Notes: generated by a model from the letters alone, not told the origin. Shown: positions 9,080-17,990, counted from the stretch's first letter. The stretch: 20,413 bases of DNA from Larix sibirica (GCA_004151065.3 NWUY0300015155.1:19569-39981); one strand, 5' to 3'. Translations and numbers: made by a program.

Positions 9080-10094
9080 ATAGCTACAAACTATTAGTTG
9101 ATTGTAGGGTAATTGTATAAGCTAGGCATTGACATGATCCTTTGAAGGTGTATGATGGACCATGAATGCAACTATATCCTATGGGAATGCCATTAAGGAG
9201 TTACATAATGACACGACGATGGGAAAGAAACAACCAGGAAAATATTGTAGGCTAGATTATGGTGGCCATCAGTTTTGAAAGATTCCAAGGAGTATTCGAG
9301 AACCTAATAATGATATTTGTGAGTGACTTAAGAATCCTTTTAGAAGGGATGAATTAACCCTACAACTATTTGAGGAGTGGGTTGTAGACTTTGTAGGCCT
9401 TATCAACTCACTTGCACACCACTCAAAGGCTAGATATGTCATTACCACAATAGACTACCTTACCCAATGGGATGAAGCTGAACTATTAAAGGATTGTTAC
9501 ACGAATATTGCAACACAATCTATTTTTGAGAACATTATCACCAGGTTTGGATCCCCACAAAGCCTTACTAGTGACAAATGTATGTATTTTATGAGCAACA
9601 CCATTCCTTCGTTGACTAGATAATTTCTCATTCAACATGATAAGGGTAGTCCATATCATTCCCTTGCTAATGGAACAATGTAGGATTTTAATAAAAATAT
9701 GGATATAGGAGTGACTAAGGTATGTTCCACAAATCAGGGTGATTGGGATGAAAGGGCCCTTGTAGCATTATGGGCGTACATGAATACCGCTAAGATATTA
9801 CACAAGAAGACACCTTTCAATTGGTATATGGTTGGGATGTTGTTGTTCCATTTGAGTTCATGGTACCTAGCATCTACATTGCTCATGCCAATTGAAAGGA
9901 GGATTTGATTGCGAAATGATTACAAGAGTTTTTACAACTGGAGGAACATAGATTTTTAGATGATTTTCATCAAAATATAGAGAAATATCGACAAAAGACC
10001 AACACATTTGGAAGAAGAGTTTTGCCAAAGGTGATCTTGTTCTTTTGTATGACAACAAGCACTTGAAGAATATAGGGAAGTCAGGGATGCATTA
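9080..10094 (+). pseudogene. pol: Ty3/gypsy integrase relic with stop at the catalytic Glu
   Basis: The N-terminal zinc-binding part is badly damaged. RLWWPSVLKDSKEY is readable near 9252, but the following CxxC is mostly gone. From about 9309 to 9908 one frame holds the catalytic core: VVDFVGLIN with the first Asp at 9387-9389, ARYVITTIDYLTQW, and TSDKCMYF with the second Asp at 9573-9575. SPYHSLANGTM and a TAG at 9681-9683 follow. The TAG is 36 codons after the second Asp, exactly where the D-35-E Glu should be. DWDERALVALWAY follows and ends at TGA. A later segment near 10020-10090 reads KGDLVLLYDNKHLKN, typical of the C-terminal region of plant gypsy integrases. Confidence 0.8.
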
Positions 10095-10741
10095 GTTAAT
10101 AACTTGTTTTTGTGGACATACATGCTTAAGGTGTTGTGCAACTAGCACAATTGGATGGTCCCCACCTCCAGGTCATTCCTCACTTTGTCTTGCATGTTTA
10201 TTAGTTATATGTCACACTGGATCCCCAAGTGACCAAAGAGCAGCCGAGCCAAGTTTGCAAAGAACAACGTGATTGACCCCCTGCCTTATTTTTTTATTAG
10301 TGAAGAGTTGCAGAGATGGAAAAGTATTGGGGAGTAAGGGTGTGGCAACAAAATATACACACAAATTCAAATAAGTGGTTCCGACAGAGTTATGTGATCT
10401 ATGGGTTGAGGAGTTATTGGAATTGCATGGAAAAGTGAATAAACATGTCAAGTAAATGGTGACTTCATAGAAAGTGACTTGATCCTAGATATGAAGCCCA
10501 AGGTATATCTTGAATACATTCCATTTGAGGCAATAAATATTACAACCATATGGAATACCACTTTTGAGTCGCTTCATAAATCCACTCTCGTGGTGTTACG
10601 TGACCTACTAGTATTTGACATTATCGTAGAAGTCACGAGGTGTACCAAGTTCATTATTAGTAGGGTACATGGACATTCCCTATGGCTTGATTGAGCGTAC
10701 CCCATTCATTCTTACGATATTCATATCCTAATTTGTCTATC
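10095..10741 (+). other. Unassigned region between integrase and polypurine tract
   Basis: No chromodomain or other domain is recognisable. A 71-codon frame at 10479-10694 matches nothing I know. It is probably the decayed 3' part of the Ty3 element. Confidence 0.4.
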
Positions 10742-10753
10742 TATGGGGGGGAA
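10742..10753 (+). other. Candidate polypurine tract of the Ty3 element
   Basis: TATGGGGGGGAA lies immediately before TGTGTTGCAAGC, which would be the start of a 3' LTR at 10754. Composition and position fit. I did not find the matching 5' LTR, so this is tentative. Confidence 0.4.
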
Positions 10754-11966
10754 TGTGTTGCAAGCATTCTAGGGCACAGGAAAACATGGTCGTAAGAAAG
10801 ACAACCCTAGTTTGTATGACCAATATGGCACAAGAAGGAGGGGGTGTTGAGTTTTTCTTATTAGTTGGTCATGAGCTACCTCATGCAGAAATACTGAAAA
10901 AATCTATATTAGCCTTCGAACTGCACTCAAATATTCGATGCATTGGTTATCTCGAGTTGCTTTATTCAAACTACGAAATTGAAGAAACAAATTGACCATT
11001 AGTTAACTCGAAGAAATAAATTGACCATCCCGGTAATACAACTGTGAGAGTTTATTCGAACAAAAAAAACGAAACTAAAGTAGGTCGAAACTAAAGCAGG
11101 CACTCGACATAGTCCAAAAACCTAGAAAAAATTGGCTCGAGCTTGCTTTCTTTGAAAAAAGAAAGAACAAAACAATGGCTGGCCTAGTAGTATACTTAAA
11201 TTCTTGGATTCAATTTGTTTATGTTCTGTATCGACAGAGTAAACAAACTCTTTGATCCTCTAGAAACATTGGGGTGGGGTTGGGGTTGACACATTGGAAG
11301 AATTTGATTTGTTACCCACCTCTTGGGTTGTGAATGGGCAAGACATGGGTTGCTAAGCTCAGATGGGATTTATAGGATTGTTAGGATCATTGGAGGAATA
11401 GCCGGCTTGCTGAATGGAATGGATGGGATTGCTAAGGTGGTGGTCAACTAAGGGAATTGCATGGTGGCATGGGCAGGGTGTTTACATCAAGGGAAACTCA
11501 CATGGCATGGGGGCACAATGTTGGCATCAGCAAGGGTGCAACGGATCGAGGAAGGGAAACGAAAATAAAGAAAGGCACACACAAGCTTATACGTTGATTA
11601 TAAGCTTGTTAAAGACACGACATTGTGGATGTATAATTGTGTATTTTTTTAGTTTGATTAGAGAATTTTATTTATACATCATTTTTGTTTAAAAAAAGAG
11701 AGATTTTTGTTGATACCAAAGGTGAGTGCACTCTTGATGCCTCATATATTGTAATTTTTTTTGTATAAGGCATTAAACTCAATTTGTGCAAATGCTTGAT
11801 GCATGAGCTAATTCGTGCACATGTTAATGATAATTCATTGTCTACATATTTATGTTCAACTAATTATTAATTACATTCATAATGTAGAAATGAGAGCCTC
11901 CGTAGTATTGGGAACTTCATCACACTCAACAAACAAATCCTAGCGTTATAGTTTGATCCTTGGAAG
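10754..11966. other. Possible 3' LTR followed by unassigned DNA
   Basis: The interval begins with TG after a polypurine tract and may start with an LTR, but no second copy is visible and no end can be set. It contains a small direct repeat, cgaaactaaag at 11070-11080 and 11086-11096. The frames at 10753-10995 and 11414-11692 show no known domain. Confidence 0.3.
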
Positions 11967-12139
11967 TGTTCGAAATATTGTTGTCATTAATGTCAAAGAT
12001 AAGGGGAGATTACTGATATCCAAAATCAAGATGAAGATTTTTGAAGATATTGCTGTCATTGATGTCAAAGACAAAGGAAGATTGCAGATAATGATGATGG
12101 AAAAATGAAGATAANGAAAAATGAAGATAATGATGTGCA

Positions 12140-12407
12140 CCCCACTTAACCACTTGTGGAGGCAAGCAAGCTAAAGAAATATGAAGATACCACATAATGG
12201 TACCACCTTGAGGGAAAATGAAGACACCTTGCAATAATGAGGAGGAATACTAACCATGATGTCCAAATGAAGACCCCACTTTCCCACTTGTTGGAGGTAA
12301 GAAAACCAAAGAAATATGAAGAAACCACACAATGGGACCACTTTGCGAGAAAAGGAGGACACCTTGCAATAACGGGGAGGCAACGTAACCATGCCCTTGA
12401 CAAAGGG
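12140..12407 (+). repeat. 134-bp tandem duplication inside the family-B LTR
   Basis: Two diverged units start at ccccactt (12140 and 12274). Both contain cacttgt(t)ggagg, aaagaaatatgaaga, ccacacaatgg or close variants, and gacaccttgcaataa. The same duplication with the same period occurs in the second LTR (19345 and 19479), so it predates both insertions. Confidence 0.75.
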
Positions 12408-12561
12408 AGGGGTTGATTGGACTTGAATACATTGAAGATAAGGTATGTGCCCACCTTGTAAATAAAGAAAGGGGAATGAAGGGGTAAACACCCCCTTGTG
12501 GCTCCTTAAAAAGATGTTAGCCCTAAAAGAAGAAGGATCCCCTAAAAGTGCCCTAGAAAGG

Positions 12562-12569
12562 TATAAATA
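12562..12569 (+). promoter_or_regulatory. TATA box of the family-B 5' LTR
   Basis: TATAAATA follows ccctagaaagg and precedes a pyrimidine-rich stretch where transcription would start about 30 bp downstream. The second LTR has TACAAATA at the same place (19772-19779), a substitution expected to weaken it. Confidence 0.6.
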
Positions 12570-12638
12570 AAAGGAGCACCACTCTCATTTGATCTCTCAT
12601 CATCACTTGAGTTCCTCTCTTAAGTAGGGTGCAATTCT

Positions 12639-12679
12639 AGAGAGAAGAGAGAGAAGGAAGAGAGAAGAGAGAGAAGGAG
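12639..12679 (+). repeat. 41-nt GA-only tract made of two 20-bp repeats
   Basis: This tract is purine only and consists of two near-identical 20-bp units beginning agagaagagagagaagga. It is located in the presumed transcribed leader of the LTR and is preserved in the second LTR at 19850-19890. It might form a triplex or act as a GAGA-type element, but the sequence shows only the composition. Confidence 0.7.
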
Positions 12680-13141
12680 CATATGTAAGGATCCTTTTGA
12701 AGATGTTCTCTTGAGGATTTTCTGGTATATTTGAAGATGCTTTCTTGAATTTTTTTAAGGGTTTTCTAAGGAGGAGAAGGCACTCTTATGGAAGAGGAAG
12801 GATTGAATATGTGATCTATTCTTCTTGGATGGAACTTTCACTACTGAGAACTTTCACTATCAGGAAGAGTCTTTTATAGTTTTATTTGAGATGTGATATT
12901 GGAATATTTTCTTAGGGTTCTTCGCTAGATGAGGCTCATGTAGAAGGTGACCATGCCATATTTTGGAAATGGTTTGAAGATATCTTACGACAAATTGTGG
13001 AGTAGATCTTAGGTAGGTTTTGAGGTAGATTTGAAGCATAATATGAAGTAGATCTGAGGTAGGTAATGAAGTATATTTGAAGCTAATTCTGAGGTAATTT
13101 TTTAGGTGATTATGTCAACATTCTTGTACCTGTTTATTCAG

Positions 13142-13345
13142 TAGTTTAGTGCCTACATATTACATAGTTGGTGCTCAATGAAGGAGATTGGTGTCTCCAG
13201 TAGGTTGGTGCCTACATATTGTTGATTTTGTGCTCAATTGAGGAGATTGGTGTCTCCAATAGGTTGGTTCCTACATATTGTTGAGTTAGTACTCATTTGA
13301 GGGGATTGGTGTCTCCAGTAAGTTGGTGCTTACAAAATTTGTAAC
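13142..13345 (+). repeat. 59-bp tandem array in the family-B LTR, about 3.4 units
   Basis: The gcctacatatt landmark recurs at 13151, 13210, 13269 and, changed to gcttacaaaat, at 13328, a period of 59 bp. Each unit carries ggttggtgcctac and gattggtgtctccagt. The second LTR has the same array, with units at 20351 and 20410 before the window ends. A preceding stretch (about 13000-13110) has shorter repeats of gtagat(c)t(t)gaggtagg type. Confidence 0.75.
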
Positions 13346-13510
13346 CATAGGTTGGATCCTACATGAATTTATAAAGATAAGTTTTGTGGTTTTCTCCTGA
13401 AAGGGTTTCCACGTTAAATTCTGTGTACTGTGATTTGAGTTTATGTGTATTTACTCTTTCAAATTAAATGAATGATTGATGAAGGTTTAAAGTAAGAAAA
13501 AGTATCTTAT

Positions 13511-14162
13511 ACAACTTCAACAACACCACCAACAAATGTGGCTAGACATAATCTTAGTGAAAATAATGCAAAAGCTCTGAATGCCATTTTATGCGGTCTA
13601 TCAAAATCTGAGTTTGTCAAAGTGATGGATTGTGAATCAACAAAATAAATATGGTACAAGCTTAAAAATATCTGTGAAGGTGATGACAAGGTTAAGAAGG
13701 AAAATCTCCAAACTCATAGAGGACAGTTTGAGGATTTGAAAATGAAAGAAGCAGAAAACGTTGCATCCTATCTCCTCCATGTGGATGAAATTGTCAACAC
13801 CATAAAAGGACTAGGAGAAACAATTGAAGAATCAATGATTGCACAAAAGGTATTAAAGTCACTCCCCTTAAGGTTTGATTCCAAAGTCTCCATCGTTGAA
13901 GAAATGAAGGATTTTGATAATTTGACAGTGGACGAATTACATGGGATCCTCATAGCCTATAAGATGTGGACATAAAAGCCAGCATGGAAGGAAGCAACTT
14001 TCAAACCATCAAAGAATACAAAAGGACATAAATCTTGTGATTATTACAGGTATGAGTCAGATACATAGGAAGCACAATTTGTGAGAAAGCTAAAAAGGGG
14101 ATCAGAAAAATTCAAAGGTAAGCTACCCTTTAAATGTTTTAATTGTGGGTAAATTGATGACA
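13511..14162 (+). pseudogene. gag: Copia gag, N-terminal capsid (UBN2-like) and first zinc knuckle
   Basis: The frame resembles the gag polypeptide of copia-type retrotransposons: AKALNAILCGLSKSEFVKV, GDDKVKKENLQTHRGQFEDL, MKEAENVASYLLHVDEIVN and ADELHG-like VDELHGILIAYK. Internal stops lie at 13646 (TAA, in the segment ESTK-stop-IWYKL) and 13973 (TAA), with another TAG near 14068. A CCHC zinc knuckle begins with CFNCG at 14135-14149, but the next codon is TAA and the His position is Asp, so it is destroyed. A frameshift near 14163 moves the reading into the downstream frame. The start Met is not identifiable, because the open stretch begins without ATG near 13511. Confidence 0.8.
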
Positions 14163-15366
14163 TATTATTTCTAAGTGTCTATATGCAGAAAGGGAAGATA
14201 GCGATGCTGAAGAAGAGAATACAAATAATAAAGGAAGCAATCTTTATATACACAAAAGAGGAAAGCATTCTAAGAAGAAAAGTTTTTACTCTAAAGAGAA
14301 CAATAGCTCTTATGAAGAAAGTGATGGATATGATTCCGACATTGATAAAGAAGAATTTATTTTCATAGCAAAGTTTGTTGATGAAGAAAATAAAGATAAT
14401 TAGAAAGAAAATCCACAATTAGAGGAGGAGGAAGAATAAGAAACTCCCTTCATGGACATGGATACAAATTCATATTCAGAAGAAGAGGATATTGATATGG
14501 ATCTTGAAGCAAAACTTGTCAGTTCCTTAGAAGAAACTGATAGATTGAGGAAAGTGAATATAAATCAGAAGGACCAACTACAGAAATATGGAAAGAAGGT
14601 TCATGATATCGACGAAATAGAAATAACAATTGTCATCCTAAAGATTCAACTAGAAGAGGAAAACAAGATAGAATAAGTAGTGAGAAGTCAGCTCACTGAA
14701 AAAGAAGAAATATGTAAGAAGTTAGAGTTTAAAGTTGTCTCATTTAGAAAGAAATTTGAAAAGTCAAATGCACAATTACATAGAAGTTTGAAGAGAATTG
14801 GAACTTTAAATGAAATCCTTTGTTATCAAAGGTCACCATTCATCAAAACAGGTCTTGGCTATGATGAGAATCAAAACACCTATGAAGAAGATGCATGCAA
14901 GGAAAATGAAGAAAAGCCTAGAAGCTATGCTAATGTTCTCAAAGGCTCCATATACAGTGAAAGCAATAGCAGGAATGGAAATGATGACCAGTAGCAGCTT
15001 GATGAGTTCAAAAGAGGAGTTCCTCCAAGAATATCTTTCACACCCATGCATAAAAAAGACTTCTTTGGTTATTGTTTCTCTTGCAATGATTTAGGTCATA
15101 AATCAATAGATTGTAGAGTATATGCAAGAAGTGATCATGTGATAAATGGAAGTAGAGCCTCTTGTAAGACCTCGAAGGATGATGGTGTGAGATACAGTTC
15201 TAGAAGATCTCAAGGATTTTTTAATAGAAACTACAATTCATTTTCTCCTTTACTTGATATGGAGTGATATAAGTGCAATAACTATGGGCACATAACTCGT
15301 TATTGTAGAAGTAACATGATAGGAGCTCCTAAGAAAAACAGAGAAGAAGATTTAATTTCCAAATAG
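14163..15366 (+). pseudogene. gag: Copia gag, acidic/coiled-coil middle and zinc knuckles 2 and 3
   Basis: One frame carries this whole segment. It encodes an acidic, Lys-rich stretch (SYEESDGYDSDIDKEEF), then heptad-like coiled coil (about 14500-14790: LEAKLVSSLEETDRLRKV, SQLTEKEEICKKLEFKV). RQ-type QRSPFIKTGLGYDENQ and RSYANVLKGS follow. A complete CCHC knuckle, CFSCNDLGHKSIDC, is intact near 15067-15108. A third reads YKCNNYGHITRYC, but its first Cys position is TGA (15265-15267). Other stops in the same frame lie at 14401, 14437, 14674, 14992 and 15364. The long coiled-coil gag is usual for SIRE-like copia elements. There are no frameshifts. Confidence 0.8.
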
Positions 15367-15888
15367 AAAGAAGAATACTCAAATGTTTGTAAAAGGAAGC
15401 AAAAGCAAGAAGATCCAGAAGAGACAAACTACATAGAAGAACATAAAAAGGAAGAATGTGGACTCGTGTTCTATGCTCAAGATAAAGGGAACCAATGGCA
15501 CACTAATAGTGGGTGTTCAAGGCACATGAGAGGGGATCAGTCAAAGTTTCTCATCTTGAAAGGAGAAAAAGGAGGTAGTGCTACTTTTGGAGATAATGCC
15601 TTTGCAAAGATAGTTGGAAGGGGTACAGTTAGCTTTGGAGATGAGAATACTAAAGCATAAAATTTATTTCTTGTTGAGGACTTGAATCATAATCTTCTTA
15701 GTGTCATCCAAATGTGTGATCAAAGACACACTCTCACCTTCAACTCTCAAATGTGTGAGATAAGAAAAGAAAGTTCAAGCATATTGGTGGTAAAAACAAA
15801 AATAACCTCAAACAATGTACACATACTCAATAAAGGAAAAATATTGAAGAAAAGCACAAGCTCAAGGGGAGCATCCCTTTTCCATTGA
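15367..15888 (+). pseudogene. pol: Copia protease and start of gag-pre-integrase, then pol deletion
   Basis: The sequence continues in the same frame as gag. The retropepsin motif reads WHTNSGCSRHMRGDQSKFL, with the usual DSG catalytic Asp replaced by Asn (AAT, 15505-15507). GSATFGDNAFAKIVGRGTVSF follows, then a TAA at 15658 and FLVEDLNHNLLSVIQMCDQ. After VHILNKGK (about 15820) similarity to the gag-pre-integrase domain stops. The sequence goes over to what looks like 3' untranslated DNA (about 15850 on), ending at TGA 15886-15888. Integrase, RT and RNase H are absent, so the deletion junction lies within about 15840-15870. Confidence 0.8.
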
Positions 15889-15986
15889 TGTCAAAGGGGG
15901 AGAAATGCAAGGAAAAGAGGAGTTGCAAATAGGGGGAGTTGTTACAGGACTGTTGCTGAGTTGTCATCAATGACAAAGGGGGAGAT
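15889..15986 (+). other. 3' untranslated region with three polypurine-like tracts
   Basis: Three G-rich purine tracts occur: caaagggggagaaatg (about 15893), aatagggggagttg (about 15928) and the one that abuts the LTR, aaagggggagat (15975-15986). The last is the likely plus-strand primer. The first follows the phrase cattgatgtcaaag, which also occurs inside the LTR. Confidence 0.6.
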
Positions 15987-16016
15987 TGTTGGAAATATTG
16001 TTGTCATTGATGTCAA
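15961..16016. repeat. 16-bp inverted repeat flanking the polypurine tract/LTR junction
   Basis: TTGTCATCAATGACAA (15961-15976) is the reverse complement of TTGTCATTGATGTCAA (16001-16016) at 15 of 16 positions. The loop contains the polypurine tract and the first 14 bases of the 3' LTR. Each arm is itself nearly palindromic. Confidence 0.75.
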
Positions 16017-16055
16017 AGGAAAGGGGAGACTACATATGTCCAAGCAAAAGATGAN
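15987..16055 (+). repeat. Truncated family-B 3' LTR (first 69 bp)
   Basis: TGTTGGAAATATTGTTGTCA and the following bases match the start of both other family-B LTRs, up to about the ambiguous base at 16055. After that, similarity stops. Either the rest was deleted or replaced, or the assembly is joined wrongly at the N. Confidence 0.7.
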
Positions 16056-17990
16056 AGATAGTTAGCTAAAATTTTAAACCGTATTTGACGATCAAAATAT
16101 CCCATAAAAACCATTTTGTCCGTCAAATTCCATCACTAGATGCCATATATACTAGATGATTGGTTAATCCATTTGACGTGTTGTGGTTATATGTCATATG
16201 TTGTTTTATATATGTTAACATAAAGCTGGTGATCCTCATTGCAATTTGCATACGAAATAAAAAGAAATCTCTTGTAATAGTTGACCGAGCCAGTTGACAA
16301 TCAAAATTTATCTGTTGTGACTGCATGGTTAAGATGAGTTGCTAGTCTATCATTCGTTCGTACCAATCAAAATCTGAACAATCAAAGTATTCAGTCGACC
16401 GTTAGGTGTTCAGTCCATTAAAGCAATATAATGTGTTCAGTCCATTAAAGCAATATAATGTAAAAGCAAAAAGCATTTTTTTTTTTTTTTTGCAATTACC
16501 AAGATGATGTGAGCATCGACATTAGCAATCTGTTCATGCCCAGTAATTCTGTTAACCAGAACAATCAGCCCGTCAATTAATGTAATATTGGTCGAGTTCT
16601 TTTTGATACGTTGGAATCTTACTTCTTAGTGTATCCACATTCGTTGGAGGCCTATTGATACGATATCATTACGATAAAGTTTCTTCGCCTCGTGTGCCTT
16701 TCTGTACCATCATTTGAACAAAAAACAATATCCAGCATTTTGACCGAATTTTACTTGTAGCTGTGCATCCATAAAGGTATATTTGAGTCAATTAAGAGAA
16801 GTCGATGTATGTGTTATCGACAGAGAAGAACTCTAGCCGACTGAAAGATGCGACCACTGACTAAAGTGACAAATTGACTACAACTGACTACAACTTTAGT
16901 TTGAAGTCCATTTAATACGGTTGCAGTGGGTTTGAATTTTAAGTTATTAAAATCTAACAATCAACAGACCCATTATAACTACATCAAATGAACTGCAACA
17001 AATTAAATAGTGTTCGCCAACTACCACAGTCAACCTAAGTGTGAGCACTGATATTTCATGACTAAAGATTACTGCGGATATTATCGATAAAGTTGGTCGA
17101 CGAGTTACTATATTTTCTTCGTTGTGTAAAAGGACTCTTTACTTTAGCCGGTCGTTGATCTCTACTTTTGAGTAGATGGTATTATATGGTTGAAACTTCA
17201 ATGCAGTAGAAATGAAACATGGTCAATCCTTTAAAAAGTAGGATAAAATTTTTATATGAGAATATCACATGATAAATCCTTCTATTGGTCGATGTAAATG
17301 GTGGTTTATGTGATCCCCTCATTCTTGGTCGAGTTCATTTTTGTTAGTTGTTAACAATGTAAAGATTTTAATATTTGAGTCAAAAGGTTTTGAGTAGATA
17401 TTGAGTTGACTCATTCAACATTATTTATGTGACTATGATTTAAATTTTTGAAGTCAAGAGGGGGTTAAACGTGAGTTTTTTCAAGGTAGGTTATATCTTT
17501 ATTTTTGTAATGAAGTCAGTCTCTAGTCGATTTTGTCATTCGAGTTGAGTTAATTTAGTCAAGTCAAGTAAGTAGTCGACCATGACATGCACATGCACAT
17601 GTAGCCTAAAGAAACTTGCATACAATTTAGAATCCTCACAGCAAACAAAGACGTCGAGGAACATCCAAGTAGAAGACATCATACAAACACATAGGCAAAG
17701 AACTTAATGCTAAAGATGACGATGCAAAGAACACTTGAAACGTTTGAGCCCCCCGATGCATAAATGCAGAATCATCTCTTGGATTGTGATTTTGAAAGTT
17801 GAAGGTAGAGAAATGGTGCAAAAGGAAGAGCTGAAAGACCTCTATTATGAGCTATTGAAGATGAGTACAACTAGATGATTAAAGGGTGAGGCTTCACCAA
17901 CTGTTACCCGATTGAAGACAGATATTGAAGAATCACACGTCCGGGTTGTTGCTGCATACTTGTTCGCTTCGAGGATGCAACAAATTTTGT
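16056..17990. other. Unassigned; AGTCGA/GGTCGA-rich, probably internal part of the family-C element
   Basis: No protein domain is recognisable on either strand. AGTCGA occurs at 16393, 16800, 17525 and 17574, and GGTCGA at 16590, 17095, 17287 and 17327. The phrase ttggtcgagttc followed by a T-rich run occurs twice (16588 and 17326). Because a polypurine tract and LTR follow at 17991-18242, this is likely the 3' internal part of the family-C element. Confidence 0.4.
16406..16459. repeat. Perfect 27-bp tandem duplication
   Basis: Two identical 27-bp units (16406-16432 and 16433-16459) begin gtgttcagtccattaaagca. They are followed shortly by a run of 16 T (16476-16491). The perfect identity suggests a recent slippage duplication in otherwise decayed DNA. 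Confidence 0.85.

Larger units (their letters stand above)
5798..10753 (+). mobile_element. Decayed Ty3/gypsy retrotransposon, internal region
   Basis: Relics occur in the order expected for a Ty3/gypsy element: primer-binding site, gag (about 7030-7550), RT (about 7580-8480), RNase H (to about 8930), integrase (about 9080-10090) and a polypurine tract (10742-10753). Integrase after RNase H identifies Ty3/gypsy rather than Ty1/copia. I see no chromodomain, so a non-chromovirus lineage is likely but unproven. Stops and frameshifts are scattered throughout, and key catalytic residues are lost. The flanking LTRs are not demonstrable as a pair, so the boundaries are the least certain part. The leader and the coding part may even come from different insertions. 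Confidence 0.7.
11967..13490 (+). repeat. Family-B 5' LTR
   Basis: This aligns with 19190-20413 over the full length visible. Shared features in order are a duplicated head with the TGTCAWTRATGTCAAAG phrase (about 11981 and 12053), a 134-bp tandem duplication, a TATA box, a 41-bp purine tract and a 59-bp tandem array. The 3' boundary is approximate, because no CA plus primer-binding site is visible before gag begins near 13511. An N occurs at 12115. The minus-strand frames between 11946 and 12491 arise from the tandem duplication and are not genes. Confidence 0.75.
11967..16055 (+). mobile_element. SIRE-like Ty1/copia element, gag-protease only, 3' truncated
   Basis: The element starts TGTTCGAAATATTG at 11967, with a 5' LTR of about 1.5 kb. 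The internal region follows with a copia-type gag (UBN2-like capsid, coiled coil, zinc knuckles) and a retropepsin relic. It ends with a polypurine tract at 15975-15986 and the first 69 bp of a 3' LTR that begins TGTTGGAAATATTG. No integrase core, RT or RNase H is present between the protease and the polypurine tract, so pol was deleted internally. No clear primer-binding site follows the 5' LTR. The large LTR, coiled-coil gag and GGGGGAGA tracts fit the SIRE/Maximus lineage by my recollection of that group. Confidence 0.75.

Noticed and set aside
12146-12491. Three overlapping minus-strand frames of 60-106 codons with repeated Ser/Phe/Leu-rich segments
   Set aside because: They lie within the family-B LTR and reflect its 134-bp tandem duplication. 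The same frames recur at 19145-19776 in the second LTR. There is no domain and they oppose the element's direction.
13142-13345. Regularly spaced repeats that could suggest a CRISPR array
   Set aside because: Units are contiguous 59-bp tandem copies without unique spacers, inside an LTR of a eukaryotic retroelement.
14833-15051. 72-codon minus-strand frame with hydrophobic segments
   Set aside because: It is antisense to the recognised copia gag frame, so it is a shadow.
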